Part shown: in pieces, positions 30,210 to 39,892 of the stretch | How the letters are laid out: each line of letters starts with the position of its first letter | How positions within the stretch are numbered: position 1 is the stretch's first letter | Assembly: GCF_002102345.1 (NCBI RefSeq) | Contig: NZ_LQPP01000024.1 | Coordinates: forward strand, 1 to 64,000 | Source of the DNA: Mycolicibacterium peregrinum | GTDB lineage: Bacteria; Actinomycetota; Actinomycetes; Mycobacteriales; Mycobacteriaceae | Reading direction: 5' to 3' | Length of the DNA: 64,000 nt | Position numbers and translations under genes: made by a program | The notes under the pieces: generated by a model | The model's database searches: none | Told to the model about the DNA's origin: nothing | Seen by the model: only the letters and a program-made list of their open reading frames with translations

Positions 30210-32375
30210 TTAGGCGGCGCCGGCAAGTGATTTGACCTGGGTGGGGGTCACCTGCAGGACGCCGGCGCTGGCGATGTCGTAGAACAGGCCGATGACGTTG
30301 ACCCGCCGAGCCAAGGGATGGGACTGCAGGGTCTGCACCTGTACGGCGATGTTGACCATCGACAGCTGATCCACCGTTCCGAAGCCGGCTTCGGCCGCGG
30401 ACTGCGCGACCGGGTGATTACCTTCGTCGAAAGCCGTGATCGACGGATCACCATGGGCCAGCCAGGATTCCAGATGCTTGGCACCGGCGTCGGTCTTGCC
30501 CAGCATCGCGGTCATCGCGCCGCAGCTGGAGTGTCCGCACACCACGATCGAGGAGACATCGAGCTTGTCCACGGCGAACTCGATGGCCGCCTCGATCGAG
30601 GGGTCGGTCTGGCCGGCCGGGATCATGTTGCCGATGTTGCGCACCGTGAACAGGTCGCCCGGGCCGCTGCTGGTGATGACGTTGGGCACCACCCGCGAGT
30701 CGGCGCAAGTCAGGAACAGCGTCTCGGGGCGCTGGGCATGGGCGAGTTCCTGCATGTGCGGGCGCAGCACCGGGGCGGTGCGCCGGTGGTAGGCGGCCAG
30801 GCCGTGCAGCACCGAAGCCGTCTCTTCGCGCTGCCACGAGCTCCACGGCACCACGCCGGAGCGTTTGTCGAACGGGGTGAAGCCGCGCATCGGCGGGCCG
30901 GCGACGGCGCTGCCCATCTCGACTACACCCACGTCGTGGATGTCGACGGCGCCGCCGGTGGCCACGTGCTGGCGCTTCCACGCTTCGATGGTCTCGTGGG
31001 CGGCGTGGTCGATGAAGTCCACCGACAGTTCCACGGTCACCGCGGTGCCGGTCGGCACCTGCGCCAGTGCGCTCGTCAGGCGGGGCAGGGACAGGAACGT
31101 GGCCGAGCCCTCGATGGCGACGCGCCAGGTGTCCTCGCCGGTGGACTCGGAGACGATGTTGGTGCGCACCACACGCCACACGGTCAGGGCGACCGCCAGC
31201 GCCAGGCCGATCAGCACGCCTTCGAGCAGGTTGAGGAACACCACACCCGCTACTGTCACCGCGTACACAGCGAGATCGCCGGTACGCCAAGCGGTTTCAA
31301 TGTGCGCGCGTTTGACCAGCTGGCAGCCGATGACGATCAGCAGGCCGGCCAGGGCGGCGGTGGGGATCATCTGGGCCAGGCCGGCGAACGGCACGGCGAA
31401 GATCAGAATCCACACCCCGTGCAGGATGGCCGACGCCCGGGTGCGGGCGCCGGCGGCGACGTTGGTGGAGCTGCGCACGATCACACCGGTAACGGGCAGC
31501 CCGCCGATGGCACCCGAAACCATGTTGGCGGTGCCCTGGCCGATCATCTCGCGGTCGAAGTTGGTACGCGGGCCGGTGTGCAGGCGGTCCACCGACACCG
31601 CCGACAGCAGGCTCTCGACGCTGGCGATCAGTGCGACGGTGAGCACACCGGCGGCGAAGCCGCCCCAGTTGCCCTGGGGCAGGGAGGGCAGGGACAGTGC
31701 GTCGATCAGGGAGCCGTTGATCTGGATGCGGGTGACGTCACCGAAGGCCGGCAGCAGCGACAGCGCGGTGACGCCGACGATGGCCACCAGCGGACCGGGC
31801 ACCTTCTTCACCGCTTTGGGCGCCCAGCGCCAGGCCACCAGGATGGCGATCACCAGGCCGCCCAGAACGACGCCGTGGCCGTGGGCGTTGATCAGCTTTC
31901 CGGGCAGTGCGGTGACGTTGGCCCAGGCCGAGCTGTTGGAGCTGCCGCCGAGCAGCACGTGGATCTGCTGCAGGGCGATGGTGATGCCGATGCCGGCCAG
32001 CATCGCGTGCACGACGACGGGGGAGATGGCCAGCGCGGCGCGTGCCACCTTGCTCAGTCCGAACAGCACCTGCAGGATGCCCGCGCAGACGGTGATGGCG
32101 CAGGTGACCTTCCAGCCGAACTGCGAGATCAGGCCGGCGACCACCACGGTCAGCCCGGCCGCGGGTCCGCTGACCTGCAGCGGCGATCCGCCCAGAATGC
32201 CGACGAGGATGCCGCCGACGATGGCGGCGATGATGCCGGCCAGCACCGGAGCGCCCGACGCCACGGCGATACCCAGCGACAACGGCAGGGCGACAAGGAA
32301 CACCACCAGTGAGGCGGGCAGGTCGTATCGCAAGATGGCCCGGGCCCGTTCGGCGAGTTGGGTAGTTTGCTGCAT
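30210..32375 (-). CDS. SulP anion transporter fused to beta-carbonic anhydrase
   Basis: A 721-aa three-part protein. Residues about 1-400 form a SulP transporter with 10-14 helices (GGSPLQVSGPAAG is the family signature). Residues about 405-495 fit a STAS domain (AVTVELSVDFIDHAAHETI). Residues about 530-721 are a beta-carbonic anhydrase with zinc ligands in TCADSR and VCGHSSCG. Similar fusions (Rv3273-like) are thought to take up bicarbonate or sulfate with CO2 hydration. A long hairpin lies in its leader at 32403-32436. It is the complete partner of the sulP scrap at 22.6 kb. Confidence 0.92.
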   Translation of the reverse strand: MQQTTQLAERARAILRYDLPASLVVFLVALPLSLGIAVASGAPVLAGIIAAIVGGILVGILGGSPLQVSGPAAGLTVVVAGLISQFGWKVTCAITVCAGILQVLFGLSKVARAALAISPVVVHAMLAGIGITIALQQIHVLLGGSSNSSAWANVTALPGKLINAHGHGVVLGGLVIAILVAWRWAPKAVKKVPGPLVAIVGVTALSLLPAFGDVTRIQINGSLIDALSLPSLPQGNWGGFAAGVLTVALIASVESLLSAVSVDRLHTGPRTNFDREMIGQGTANMVSGAIGGLPVTGVIVRSSTNVAAGARTRASAILHGVWILIFAVPFAGLAQMIPTAALAGLLIVIGCQLVKRAHIETAWRTGDLAVYAVTVAGVVFLNLLEGVLIGLALAVALTVWRVVRTNIVSESTGEDTWRVAIEGSATFLSLPRLTSALAQVPTGTAVTVELSVDFIDHAAHETIEAWKRQHVATGGAVDIHDVGVVEMGSAVAGPPMRGFTPFDKRSGVVPWSSWQREETASVLHGLAAYHRRTAPVLRPHMQELAHAQRPETLFLTCADSRVVPNVITSSGPGDLFTVRNIGNMIPAGQTDPSIEAAIEFAVDKLDVSSIVVCGHSSCGAMTAMLGKTDAGAKHLESWLAHGDPSITAFDEGNHPVAQSAAEAGFGTVDQLSMVNIAVQVQTLQSHPLARRVNVIGLFYDIASAGVLQVTPTQVKSLAGAA

Positions 32376-32854
32376 TGCGCGCCTCCGTGCTGGAGTTGAT
32401 GATTGTGCGTACCCGCCTCATTGCGGGTACGCACAAAAGTTGTTGACGCCGTTGTCGGTGGACAACTTCGAAAGGCGTTGGAGCGCAGCGCAACCCGGGC
32501 CTGTTTCTGGACCCGTTGGAACTCGGCAACACCCAATTGCTAAGGGCGAGGGTATTTATCGCCCAGGGCAGGTGCAAGGAAATGCGTGGCATGCATAGAG
32601 AACCCAAATATTTGGGGGATGCGCAGAACGCTGAATATGCCTGATAGGAGAGTGAAATGGCGGCATCCAAACCCATCACCAGCATTACGCGGTTCATTCC
32701 ATTGGTCGAAACCGTCGGGTTTGCAACAATTTTCACATGAATCACCAAACTATTTCCCAGGCAGCAGGGTCGCGGTGGCTGATATATACAGCGTTTCCTT
32801 AGAGCTCGATATGAACTCCGTGACTCGGGTCTATGCGCCCCGCACAATGGAAGT
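32376..32854. other. Divergent spacer between sulP and the response regulator gene
   Basis: Apart from the dyad at 32403-32436 and an AT-rich stretch at about 32690-32760 (likely promoter for the response regulator), nothing was recognised. The 90-codon plus frame at 32586-32858 has weak codon bias and was not accepted. Confidence 0.4.
32403..32436. promoter_or_regulatory. Perfect 14-bp inverted repeat in the sulP leader
   Basis: TTGTGCGTACCCGC, a 6-nt spacer and GCGGGTACGCACAA form a perfect dyad 28 bp upstream of the sulP start. Without a U-run it is not a classic terminator. It may be a repressor operator or an mRNA hairpin. Confidence 0.6.
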
Positions 32855-33619
32855 ATGACGGCGATGTCGGTTCCTCCCCGTGCCCAGCAACCCCGCCAGG
32901 CCATCCTCGGACAGCTGCCGAAAATCCACCGCACCGATGGATCCCCAATCCGGGTCTTGCTGGTCGATGATGAGCCGGCGCTGACCAACCTGGTCAAGAT
33001 GGCCCTGCACTATGAGGGCTGGGAAGTCGATGTGGCGCACAACGGCCACGACGCGGTAGCCAAGTTCGACGAGATCGAACCCGACGTCTTGGTGCTCGAC
33101 ATCATGCTGCCCGACATCGACGGCCTGCAGATCCTGCGGCGGGTCCGGGAGGCCGACGGCTATACGCCCACGCTGTTTTTGACCGCCAGGGATTCGGTGC
33201 TGGACCGGGTATCGGGGCTGACCGCCGGTGCCGATGACTACATGACCAAACCGTTCAGCCTCGAGGAGTTGGTGGCCCGGCTGCGCGGGCTGCTGCGCCG
33301 CTCCAGCCACACCACGCCGGTCTCCGATGAAACCCTGGAGGTCGGCGATTTGGTGCTCGACGGGGCCAGCCGCGAGGTCACCCGGGCCGGTGAGCCGATC
33401 AACCTCACCGTCACCGAGTTCGAACTGTTGCGCTACCTGATGCGTAACCCGCGCCGGGCGCTGAGCCGCGCCGAGATCCTGGACCGGGTGTGGAATTACG
33501 GGTTCGGCGGGAAGTCCAGCATCGTCGACCTCTACATCTCCTACCTGCGCAAAAAGGTCGATACCGACCGCGAGCCGATGATCCACACCGTGCGCGGCGT
33601 CGGCTACATGCTCAGATGA
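32855..33619 (+). CDS. OmpR-family response regulator (orphan)
   Basis: A 254-aa response regulator. The receiver domain (about 32-145) has the acidic pair in VDDEP, the phospho-acceptor Asp in VLDIMLPD, Thr in LTARD and Lys in TKPFS. The C-terminal winged helix (about 160-254) has the OmpR pattern (LTVTEFELLRYLM, YISYLRKKVD, VRGVGYMLR). It resembles mycobacterial TrcR/TcrX. No histidine kinase follows; the gap of 412 bp holds no kinase remnant. The orphan kinase at 7587-9077 is a possible partner. Confidence 0.9.
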   Translation: MTAMSVPPRAQQPRQAILGQLPKIHRTDGSPIRVLLVDDEPALTNLVKMALHYEGWEVDVAHNGHDAVAKFDEIEPDVLVLDIMLPDIDGLQILRRVREADGYTPTLFLTARDSVLDRVSGLTAGADDYMTKPFSLEELVARLRGLLRRSSHTTPVSDETLEVGDLVLDGASREVTRAGEPINLTVTEFELLRYLMRNPRRALSRAEILDRVWNYGFGGKSSIVDLYISYLRKKVDTDREPMIHTVRGVGYMLR

Positions 33620-34031
33620 TCGCGTGGGATTGCGATTGCCAAACCTGTGCGGAAGTCTATCGCTAGCCCACCCCGATCCTGAGCGCTGGCTCACATCCGA
33701 CACCGCCATCTACGCAGGTTGTACGTAAGTTGTTGTCCGGCGGGCGCGCAAAGCGCTGCGCGCTGAATTCGTCATGTCGGCGCCGGGTGCGCTTTCACCG
33801 GTCACGGCTGTGGGGCGAGATGTCGTGCCTTCGGGGGTTTCGAGCAAGGGCGCTCACCACCTACTAGCGAAGTGCGTAGTTGTACCTCACCAGTGCAGAA
33901 CGTGGGTGAGGTGATGTTCGGGGTTCTGCGGCGACGGCGCAGCAGCGTGTGGGGTGGGGCCAGCGATGGTGCAAGGCACGGCGAGCCGCTAGCCTCACAG
34001 CAACGGCGTCTTGCCGGCACGGCACGAGGGG
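33620..34031. other. 412-bp gap before blaI
   Basis: Contains a candidate operator at 33862-33878. A 16-codon frame (ATG 33616, overlapping the regulator stop) is too short to support a gene. No kinase fragment was found. Confidence 0.4.
33862..33878. promoter_or_regulatory. TAC-N11-GTA dyad upstream of blaI
   Basis: The 19-mer CTACTAGCGAAGTGCGTAG (33861-33879) has the same core spacing as the ctaD, ctaE, sod and ATPase sites. It would fit autoregulation of the BlaI-M56 operon. Weakest arms of the set. Confidence 0.4.
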
Positions 34032-34427
34032 ATGGGAGTGGTCGTTCTGGGCCAGCAGCGAGGATTTGGCGACTTGGAGGCTGTTGTCATGGACACGGTG
34101 TGGTCCTACGCCGAACCGGTAACAGTGCGTGACGTATTCGACGAGTTATCGCAGCAGCGCGATATCGCTTACACGACGGTGATGTCCACCATGGATAACT
34201 TGCACCGCAAACGTTGGTTGAAACGCGAGCGGGTGGGCAGGGCCTACAGCTACTGGCCGGCGATGACGCGTGAGGAACGTTCGGCCGACCTCATGCGGGA
34301 GGCGTTGCACACCGGTGGAGACGCCGACCTTGTTCTGAACTTCTTTCTCACCAAGATCAACGACGAAGAGTCTGCCCAGATTCGCGCTGCTTTGCGCAAA
34401 GCGGCGCGTCGACGTCCACCGTCATGA
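34032..34427 (+). CDS. blaI: BlaI/MecI/CopY-family repressor
   Basis: A 131-aa winged-helix repressor. The N-terminal domain has GDLEAVVMDTVW, VRDVFDEL and TTVMSTMDNLHRK, the BlaI/CopY signature; the C-terminal helices (about 85-131) serve dimerisation. No Cys-rich CopY tail is present, so metal is not sensed directly. ATG 34032 was chosen over TTG 34011. Its stop overlaps the M56 peptidase start by ATGA. In this family the partner membrane peptidase causes cleavage of the repressor upon a signal. Likely targets in the window are the genes behind the TAC-N11-GTA sites (inferred). Confidence 0.88.
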   Translation: MGVVVLGQQRGFGDLEAVVMDTVWSYAEPVTVRDVFDELSQQRDIAYTTVMSTMDNLHRKRWLKRERVGRAYSYWPAMTREERSADLMREALHTGGDADLVLNFFLTKINDEESAQIRAALRKAARRRPPS

Positions 34428-35344
34428 ACGCCGCCTTCTGCCTCTTGCTGTACGGCGCGGTGTTGACCTGGCAGGGTCCTCCCGTACTCAACCGGCTGAC
34501 CCGCAGTGGCCGCAGTCCACGGCTGTCGGTGACGGTGTGGTTAACGGTGATTGGCCTCGCCGTGGGGGTGTGGCTTGCGGCAGGGTTCACCGTGTTGCGC
34601 GAACTTGCCTCAGTCCATCCCGCCGGACGGGTGAGGTACTGCCTGGACATGCTTCTGGCGCTCAACCATGTGGGATGGGCAGGTCATGTGGCCTTGGTGG
34701 TGGTCGGCGCGGCGGCGCTGGCCACCTCAGCGATCGTGGCGCGGCGTGTGATCGGGACGCTACGACAGTTCTGCAGGCGCAGCCGCGAACATGCTGATGC
34801 GGCGCGCATTGCCGGTTTGGCCACAGACGACCCCAGGGTGGTGGTCCTACTGACCGACGAGCCCACTGCGTACTGCGTGGCAGGCCGACCGCACACCATT
34901 GTGGTCACCTCCGGCGCCGTCCAGACTCTTGACGACGACGAATTGGCCGCGCTGCTCGCCCATGAGCAGGCCCACGTAGCGGGTCGCCACACCGAGTTGC
35001 TCATGCTGCTGCGGGCGTTGGCGACTGCGATGCCACGCCTTCCCTTGTTTTCGGCGTCGGTACACGCGGTCGGCGCGTTAGTTGAGATGCGCGCCGACGA
35101 CTCCGCCGCGCGGCGCCACGGGCGCGAGCCGCTGTTGAGCGGGCTGGCCCGGCTGGCCGGGCATTCCCCAGTAGTAGCGGGTGTCACGCTGGGGGCCGCC
35201 GCCACCGCCGTGACCGCTCGCGCCGTTCGCTTGAGCACACCCGTCGGATGGATGTCGCAATTCGTCCACCGCCTGGCGCTGTCGGGGACGTTGACGATGA
35301 TCACTGGCGCACCTGTTGTGATCACGTTGCTCTGCCATCGTTGA
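34424..35344 (+). CDS. M56-family membrane metallopeptidase (BlaR1/MecR1-like, no penicillin-binding domain)
   Basis: A 306-aa membrane protein. Hydrophobic segments lie at about 5-20, 35-55, 80-105 and near the C-terminus (about 275-300). The zinc peptidase motif is HEQAH (about residues 182-186) with a downstream acidic residue in EMRADDSA. It lacks the extracellular beta-lactam sensor of BlaR1, like mycobacterial Rv1845c. It probably transduces an envelope or metabolic signal to the adjacent BlaI by proteolysis. ATGA overlap with blaI supports one operon. Confidence 0.87.
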   Translation: MNAAFCLLLYGAVLTWQGPPVLNRLTRSGRSPRLSVTVWLTVIGLAVGVWLAAGFTVLRELASVHPAGRVRYCLDMLLALNHVGWAGHVALVVVGAAALATSAIVARRVIGTLRQFCRRSREHADAARIAGLATDDPRVVVLLTDEPTAYCVAGRPHTIVVTSGAVQTLDDDELAALLAHEQAHVAGRHTELLMLLRALATAMPRLPLFSASVHAVGALVEMRADDSAARRHGREPLLSGLARLAGHSPVVAGVTLGAAATAVTARAVRLSTPVGWMSQFVHRLALSGTLTMITGAPVVITLLCHR

Positions 35345-35354
35345 ACCACCCTAT

Positions 35355-35381
35355 GACCGTGCGGGGTAGCCCCGCACGGTC
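35355..35381. terminator. Strong hairpin between convergent M56 and ctaE genes
   Basis: GACCGTGCGGGG, loop TAG, CCCCGCACGGTC: a perfect 12-bp stem just behind the M56 stop. No T-run follows. Likely a bidirectional transcription barrier. Confidence 0.6.
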
Positions 35382-35472
35382 AGTCGTCGTGGTGCTGTGC
35401 GGTTCTGCGCTCTCGGTGGCGGCAAAGGGCAGTGAGACCGTGCACGCCCGGTCACCGCGCCCTATTGCGGGA

Positions 35473-36111
<639 letters not shown>

Positions 36112-36120
36112 TCAGGATAG

Positions 36121-36137
36121 TACTATCTAAAATAGTA
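36121..36137. promoter_or_regulatory. TAC-N11-GTA dyad upstream of ctaE
   Basis: TACTATCTAAAATAGTA is a near-perfect dyad (TACTAT/ATAGTA arms, 5-bp spacer) 52 bp before ctaE. It overlaps a perfect 12-bp palindrome GATAGTACTATC (36116-36127). Best-formed member of the proposed operator set. Confidence 0.6.
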
Positions 36138-36495
36138 GATTCGCGGTGCCTGCGACGGGTTACTGTGGGTCACAAGGCAATCTAGAACGGTATGTGGTGC
36201 TCGTGCCCGGCTGGAACGCATTGTCGCGCCGACATCCGAGTGCTGGCATGGGCCTGTGTGAGCGTGGTCGGATCGGGTCCGTTGATGCCAGCAATTCCCG
36301 GGAAGGCTTCGTGGTTTCTGGAAGTTGACCCGCGTTGGTTCTTCGAGTGTTGACCCACCTATGCGCCTGAGCATTATCGGTGCTGGCTGAGTCAGTGGCG
36401 ATGTTCTGTGGCGGGGGAGTCCTGGTTGTGGCGGTGTTGCTCGGCGGGGTTGTCGTTGTCGGCGGGGTAAGCGTGGATCACCGGGAGCATCCTCG
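36138..36495. other. Gap with IS21-like terminal repeats
   Basis: Two direct copies of GTTGACCC (at about 36326 and 36349) within a TTGACCCGC...TTGACCCACC stretch resemble the multiple TGACCC repeats at ends of IS21-type elements. No transposase gene remains. It may mark a lost insertion that truncated the adjacent methyltransferase gene. Confidence 0.35.
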
Positions 36496-36750
36496 ATGGC
36501 TTTGAGTCTCAAACCGCACGCCAGCATCGCCGATGATGACGATCGCGGGTTGGTCCGACATCCCTACCTGTATGAATCATTGACCGACATCGCGTTTCTC
36601 GGCCGCCGCGCCCAAATCTGGGGTGAGCTGGTGATCGCCAGCGGCGCGGGGCCCGGCGCTGATGTTCTCGATGTGGTTTGCGGCACCGGCTATTTCACCC
36701 ACCGCCTCGCCGAGGGTGTTGTTCCCGGGGGCGCCTGGCCCACATTGCGC
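36496..36750 (+). pseudogene. Truncated SAM-dependent methyltransferase
   Basis: The frame from 36496 contains HPYLYESLTDIAFLGRR and the SAM-binding motif I variant VLDVVCGTGYFTHRLAEG, typical of class I methyltransferases acting on small molecules. Homology-like sequence stops near GVVPGG; the rest of the open frame (to 37368) is antisense to other material and lacks motifs II-IV. So only about 85 N-terminal residues remain. Confidence 0.6.
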
Positions 36751-36996
36751 CGACCACGCAGTGGGCGGCGCGAGGATCGGATCCATGAGCTCACGACGAA
36801 CCCTGGAAATGCCCTCTTTGTCGAGGACCTCAATCCGCAAATCGCTGGTGCGGAAACGAAACGTCTAATGTGCTGCGGTTGCGAAAGCGCGCGCCTTCTG
36901 CGGGATACGCACCCGGTAGTCAGCCTGATGGTCCCTGCTTGCCGCGGTGGGCACCAGCCCTGTGTAAGAGGCGTTTTCAATGCTGACGCCGTAACG

Positions 36997-37275
36997 TCAA
37001 TCCTTCTCCAGGCTCTGGATTTCATCTCTGGCAGCCGACAGGTCTGCGACGAGACTCTCGATGTCGGTCACCTTCAGATCTATATGGTCAGCATGAAGGT
37101 GAGCCACTCGCTCAACGCGCCCGTCGGCGAACTGGAACCCAACAATCTCCACGGCCGCACGCTCACCACGGCGAGTGCCTCGGAAGAATCGGAAGCGGTC
37201 GTCCGCCGGCCCTTCCCAGGCATCGACGTGGACAGCTCCCTCGGGAGGGCCAATAGAGCCATTCTGGGCGGTCAT
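36997..37275 (-). CDS. Small hypothetical protein, possibly truncated
   Basis: A 92-aa frame from ATG 37275 (open to 37320). It reads as a genuine protein: FRFFRGTRRGERAAVEIVGF, then DGRVERVAHLHADHIDLKV, ending in a charged helix (LVADLSAARDEIQSLEKD). The ERVAHLHAD part slightly resembles the end of SnoaL-like domains, but the domain would be incomplete. It lies between two remnants, so it may also be a fragment. Function unknown. Confidence 0.45.
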   Translation of the reverse strand: MTAQNGSIGPPEGAVHVDAWEGPADDRFRFFRGTRRGERAAVEIVGFQFADGRVERVAHLHADHIDLKVTDIESLVADLSAARDEIQSLEKD

Positions 37276-37581
37276 GGGGCGAAGCCTACGCCTTCGCACT
37301 TCTGTGCGTCTGCCACTCAAAGCCCGTGCAAGCTAGGCAATCGACTCCGAAAAGCATCCTGGCGCTAGATAATTGAGTTCCTCGGGTCGGCACTGCGGCG
37401 GATAACTGCGCCATCTGAGCCCTGTCGCAAACAAAACCAAATGGACGACCGCTACAGCCCGCCGCCGCGGACACTTCCTTCCGCTGTGACCATACGCATG
37501 CAAGGATACGCATATGACGCTACGGGCGGTGCAACCGGCAGCCCGAATCGGCAGCGTGGCCGGTGCCGGGAGGTTTCGGCG

Positions 37582-38223
37582 ATGAGCTCGGCTACTACGG
37601 TGGATGGGCAGGGGAGCAAACCGGTGTCAACGGTCCTGGCCGCTGCGGCGTTCACCGCGGCGATACTCGGGCTCGGATATCTGGCATTCGGTCTGCTCAC
37701 TATGCTGGTCTTCACCGCCGGGTTCGTGGGCGGGCTGCTGCTGTGGCTCCTGGTGCCATCGCGCGGGTCCTGGGCCGATATCAAGGTGCCGTACTGGGTC
37801 GCCCTGCTGCTATTCGCGCTGCACCGCGTCGAGGAGAACCGGATGGGGTTCTTCCGGTTCCTGGCCGAAGTAACAGGGTTGCCGACACCGGAACTGTCGT
37901 CGCCTCCGCTCGTGCTGCTGCTGGCCCTTTCGGTCGGCGCATGGCTAGTGGTGCCATTCCTGATGGCACGCGGCTTGCGGTTCGGGCGTTACTTGGCGTG
38001 GACGTTCTTTGCTTCCATGGGTGTCACCGAGCTGGCGCACTTCCTTGTGTTCCCCTGGTTCAGCGATGTTGCCTGGCACTACGTTCCAGGGATGTGGACA
38101 GTGATAGCGCTGGCCCCTGTCGCCTGGTTTGGCATGTGGCGGCTGGCCCGCGGCGCCAACGTGAAACCTATTCTCAGCGGCCCCGAACAGACGACCGCGA
38201 CGCCCTCGTCACCGACAGAATGA
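37582..38223 (+). CDS. HXXEE-type membrane protein
   Basis: A 213-aa protein with about six hydrophobic segments (for example AAAFTAAILGLGYLAFGLL, TMLVFTAGFVGGLLLWLLV). An HRVEEN motif at the start of helix 3 resembles the HXXEE domain pattern, and an ELAHFLVFPW follows in a later helix. ATG 37582 has GGGAGGT 8 bp upstream; the frame is open to 37441. Function of the family is unknown. A repeated ATACGCAT (about 37491 and 37506) lies upstream and could be an operator. Confidence 0.7.
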   Translation: MSSATTVDGQGSKPVSTVLAAAAFTAAILGLGYLAFGLLTMLVFTAGFVGGLLLWLLVPSRGSWADIKVPYWVALLLFALHRVEENRMGFFRFLAEVTGLPTPELSSPPLVLLLALSVGAWLVVPFLMARGLRFGRYLAWTFFASMGVTELAHFLVFPWFSDVAWHYVPGMWTVIALAPVAWFGMWRLARGANVKPILSGPEQTTATPSSPTE

Positions 38224-38557
38224 ACTACGCCACGTTCTTGCCTGCCTGAGCAGCGCGGTTCGAGAACACACATGAGCGACGAGGGCCGGGACACCTACGG
38301 GTGGTCTGCTGGCATGCGTTGAGCCTGGTGCCAGGGCAGACCAACAATCGTTCACGCCAGAGGTACATCGGAGGGTTGTCATCCAACTCGGTTTTGGGTG
38401 CTGAGCGAGGAGATCGGCACGCGTCGGATCGGTGGCGTTGGGGATTCCGCGATCGCTGGATTCGGTGAGTGCGGCACTGCCGGTGATGAATTCGGTCATG
38501 TGCGGCTTGTTGGGTGATGGTGTCCAGGTCGGGCTTGCCGCCGCATTGCAGGTCAGC
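38224..38557. other. Gap, nothing recognised
   Basis: Spacer between convergent genes; no convincing frame or hairpin. Confidence 0.3.
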
Positions 38558-39190
38558 TTATGGGATTTTGCGGGCGACAACGCGTTCGACGAGCCCAAGG
38601 GTGAACCGCTCCACGCGGTCGGCGTCGAGGTCGCTGGCCGACCGAATGTGGTTGAGCGGGCGGCGCAGGAAATGTTCGCCGCCTAGGGGAACAGTGAACA
38701 GTTCCAGAAACCGCTGTACGGCCCGCACGGGGGCCGCACTGCTGCGGATGTGGTCGACCAGGATGAGCTGGCCACCTGGGCGCAGTACCCGGGCCATTTC
38801 GGCGAGCGCTTGGGTGTGGTCGGGGATGGCGCACAGCCCGAAGGTGCAGACCACGGTGTCAAAGCTGGCGTCGTCGAACGGCAGGTGGTGGGCGTCGGCC
38901 CGTTGCAGGGTGGCGGTGCGCCCGAGGTCGGCGGCGCGCTGGCGGGCGAGATCGAGCATCTGCTCGCTCCAGTCGATCCCTGTCAGCGTGACGTCATTGC
39001 GGTAGAAGGACAAGTTGAGTCCGGTGCCGATCGCTACTTCCAGAACGTCGCCGGCGGCCTGCTTACAGACCCAGTCGCGGGAATCGCCGAATAGGTGGCG
39101 GTCGAAGAATCCGATCTCGCGGTCGTAGGTGCGGGATTTCTTGTCCCAGTACCGGTTCCAGCGGGCGGTGTGATCATCTGATGTTGCCAT
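38558..39190 (-). CDS. Class I SAM-dependent methyltransferase
   Basis: A 210-aa methyltransferase. Motif I is DVLEVAIGTGLNL, the acidic post-I residue lies in GIDWSEQML, and motif IV is FDTVVCTFGLCAIPD followed by VLRPGGQLILVDH. ATG 39190 has AGGTGAG upstream; the frame is open to 39208. The UbiE/type-11 layout resembles PmtA-like or arsenite methyltransferase-like enzymes, but the conserved Cys set of ArsM is absent, so methylation of arsenic is not supported. It lies with a membrane methyltransferase and a DsbA-like gene in one minus-strand run. Confidence 0.82.
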   Translation of the reverse strand: MATSDDHTARWNRYWDKKSRTYDREIGFFDRHLFGDSRDWVCKQAAGDVLEVAIGTGLNLSFYRNDVTLTGIDWSEQMLDLARQRAADLGRTATLQRADAHHLPFDDASFDTVVCTFGLCAIPDHTQALAEMARVLRPGGQLILVDHIRSSAAPVRAVQRFLELFTVPLGGEHFLRRPLNHIRSASDLDADRVERFTLGLVERVVARKIP

Positions 39191-39219
39191 GGGCTCACCT
39201 CGCGTCACCGGCCAGACGA

Positions 39220-39822
39220 TCAGGCACGTCCGATGTGGGGAACAAACCGGCCGACAGTCTCACAGTAGTCGCGGTAGGCCTGGCCGTGAGTGGCGGTCAG
39301 GTAGGGCTCTTCGACCACGCGGACCTGCAGTTCGATCGTGACCGCCAGCGCCCCGAACGCGGCCAACGCAAGTGGATTGGGGGTCATGAGGGTGATGCCG
39401 GCGGCGAAGGTCAGCATTGCGGTAAAGATCGGGTTGCGCGCCAGGCTGAACACGCCGTGGCGTACCAACGGTGTGGTCTCACTGGGGTCGACGCCGATGC
39501 GCCACGACGCACCCATGTCGCGTTGGGCGTAGAGGGTCGCACCGATCCCCGCGACCGCCAGGACCGTGCCGGTTGTCTGGATCCACGGCACCTCCAGGGT
39601 ACCGACCGGGTCGAGGATGCCGAGTAGTTGCAGCAGGGGCGCGGCGAGGCCCGCGAGGATGGCGGCGATGAACCCTGCCCCGGCCAACCATTCCAGTGAG
39701 CCGGGGCGGCCGTTGATCCCGCGGAATCCGGTCGAACCGGTGTGACGGTACTGGGTCCAGCTGCGCCAGCCGAACCCCAACAGGGCGAAGACCAAGTAAA
39801 GGGCGAGCGCGGTGATAGGCAT
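39220..39822 (-). CDS. ICMT-like membrane methyltransferase
   Basis: A 200-aa membrane protein with about five helices and the isoprenylcysteine carboxyl methyltransferase pattern near the C-terminus: GVFSLARNPIFTAML, then EEPYLTATHGQAYRDYCETVGRFVP. Bacterial members methylate unknown substrates and often sit beside metal or thiol genes. It lies 29 bp upstream of the soluble methyltransferase gene, probably in one operon with the DsbA-like gene 70 bp further upstream. Confidence 0.82.
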   Translation of the reverse strand: MPITALALYLVFALLGFGWRSWTQYRHTGSTGFRGINGRPGSLEWLAGAGFIAAILAGLAAPLLQLLGILDPVGTLEVPWIQTTGTVLAVAGIGATLYAQRDMGASWRIGVDPSETTPLVRHGVFSLARNPIFTAMLTFAAGITLMTPNPLALAAFGALAVTIELQVRVVEEPYLTATHGQAYRDYCETVGRFVPHIGRA

Positions 39823-39892
39823 CGGGGTGAGTCCTCCTGTCCGGGTGCAGAGCTGGCCGAGTGCTGACGGTGTGCTTTCGGTACGGGCGGTC

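Noticed and set aside
30318..32312. 664-codon plus-strand open frame over sulP
   Set aside because: Antisense shadow of the SulP-carbonic anhydrase gene; composition dominated by Gly, His, Asp and Gln without motifs.
38558..39190. Arsenite methyltransferase ArsM
   Set aside because: The methyltransferase lacks the conserved cysteine set of ArsM and is 11 kb from the arsenic genes; called a generic class I enzyme.
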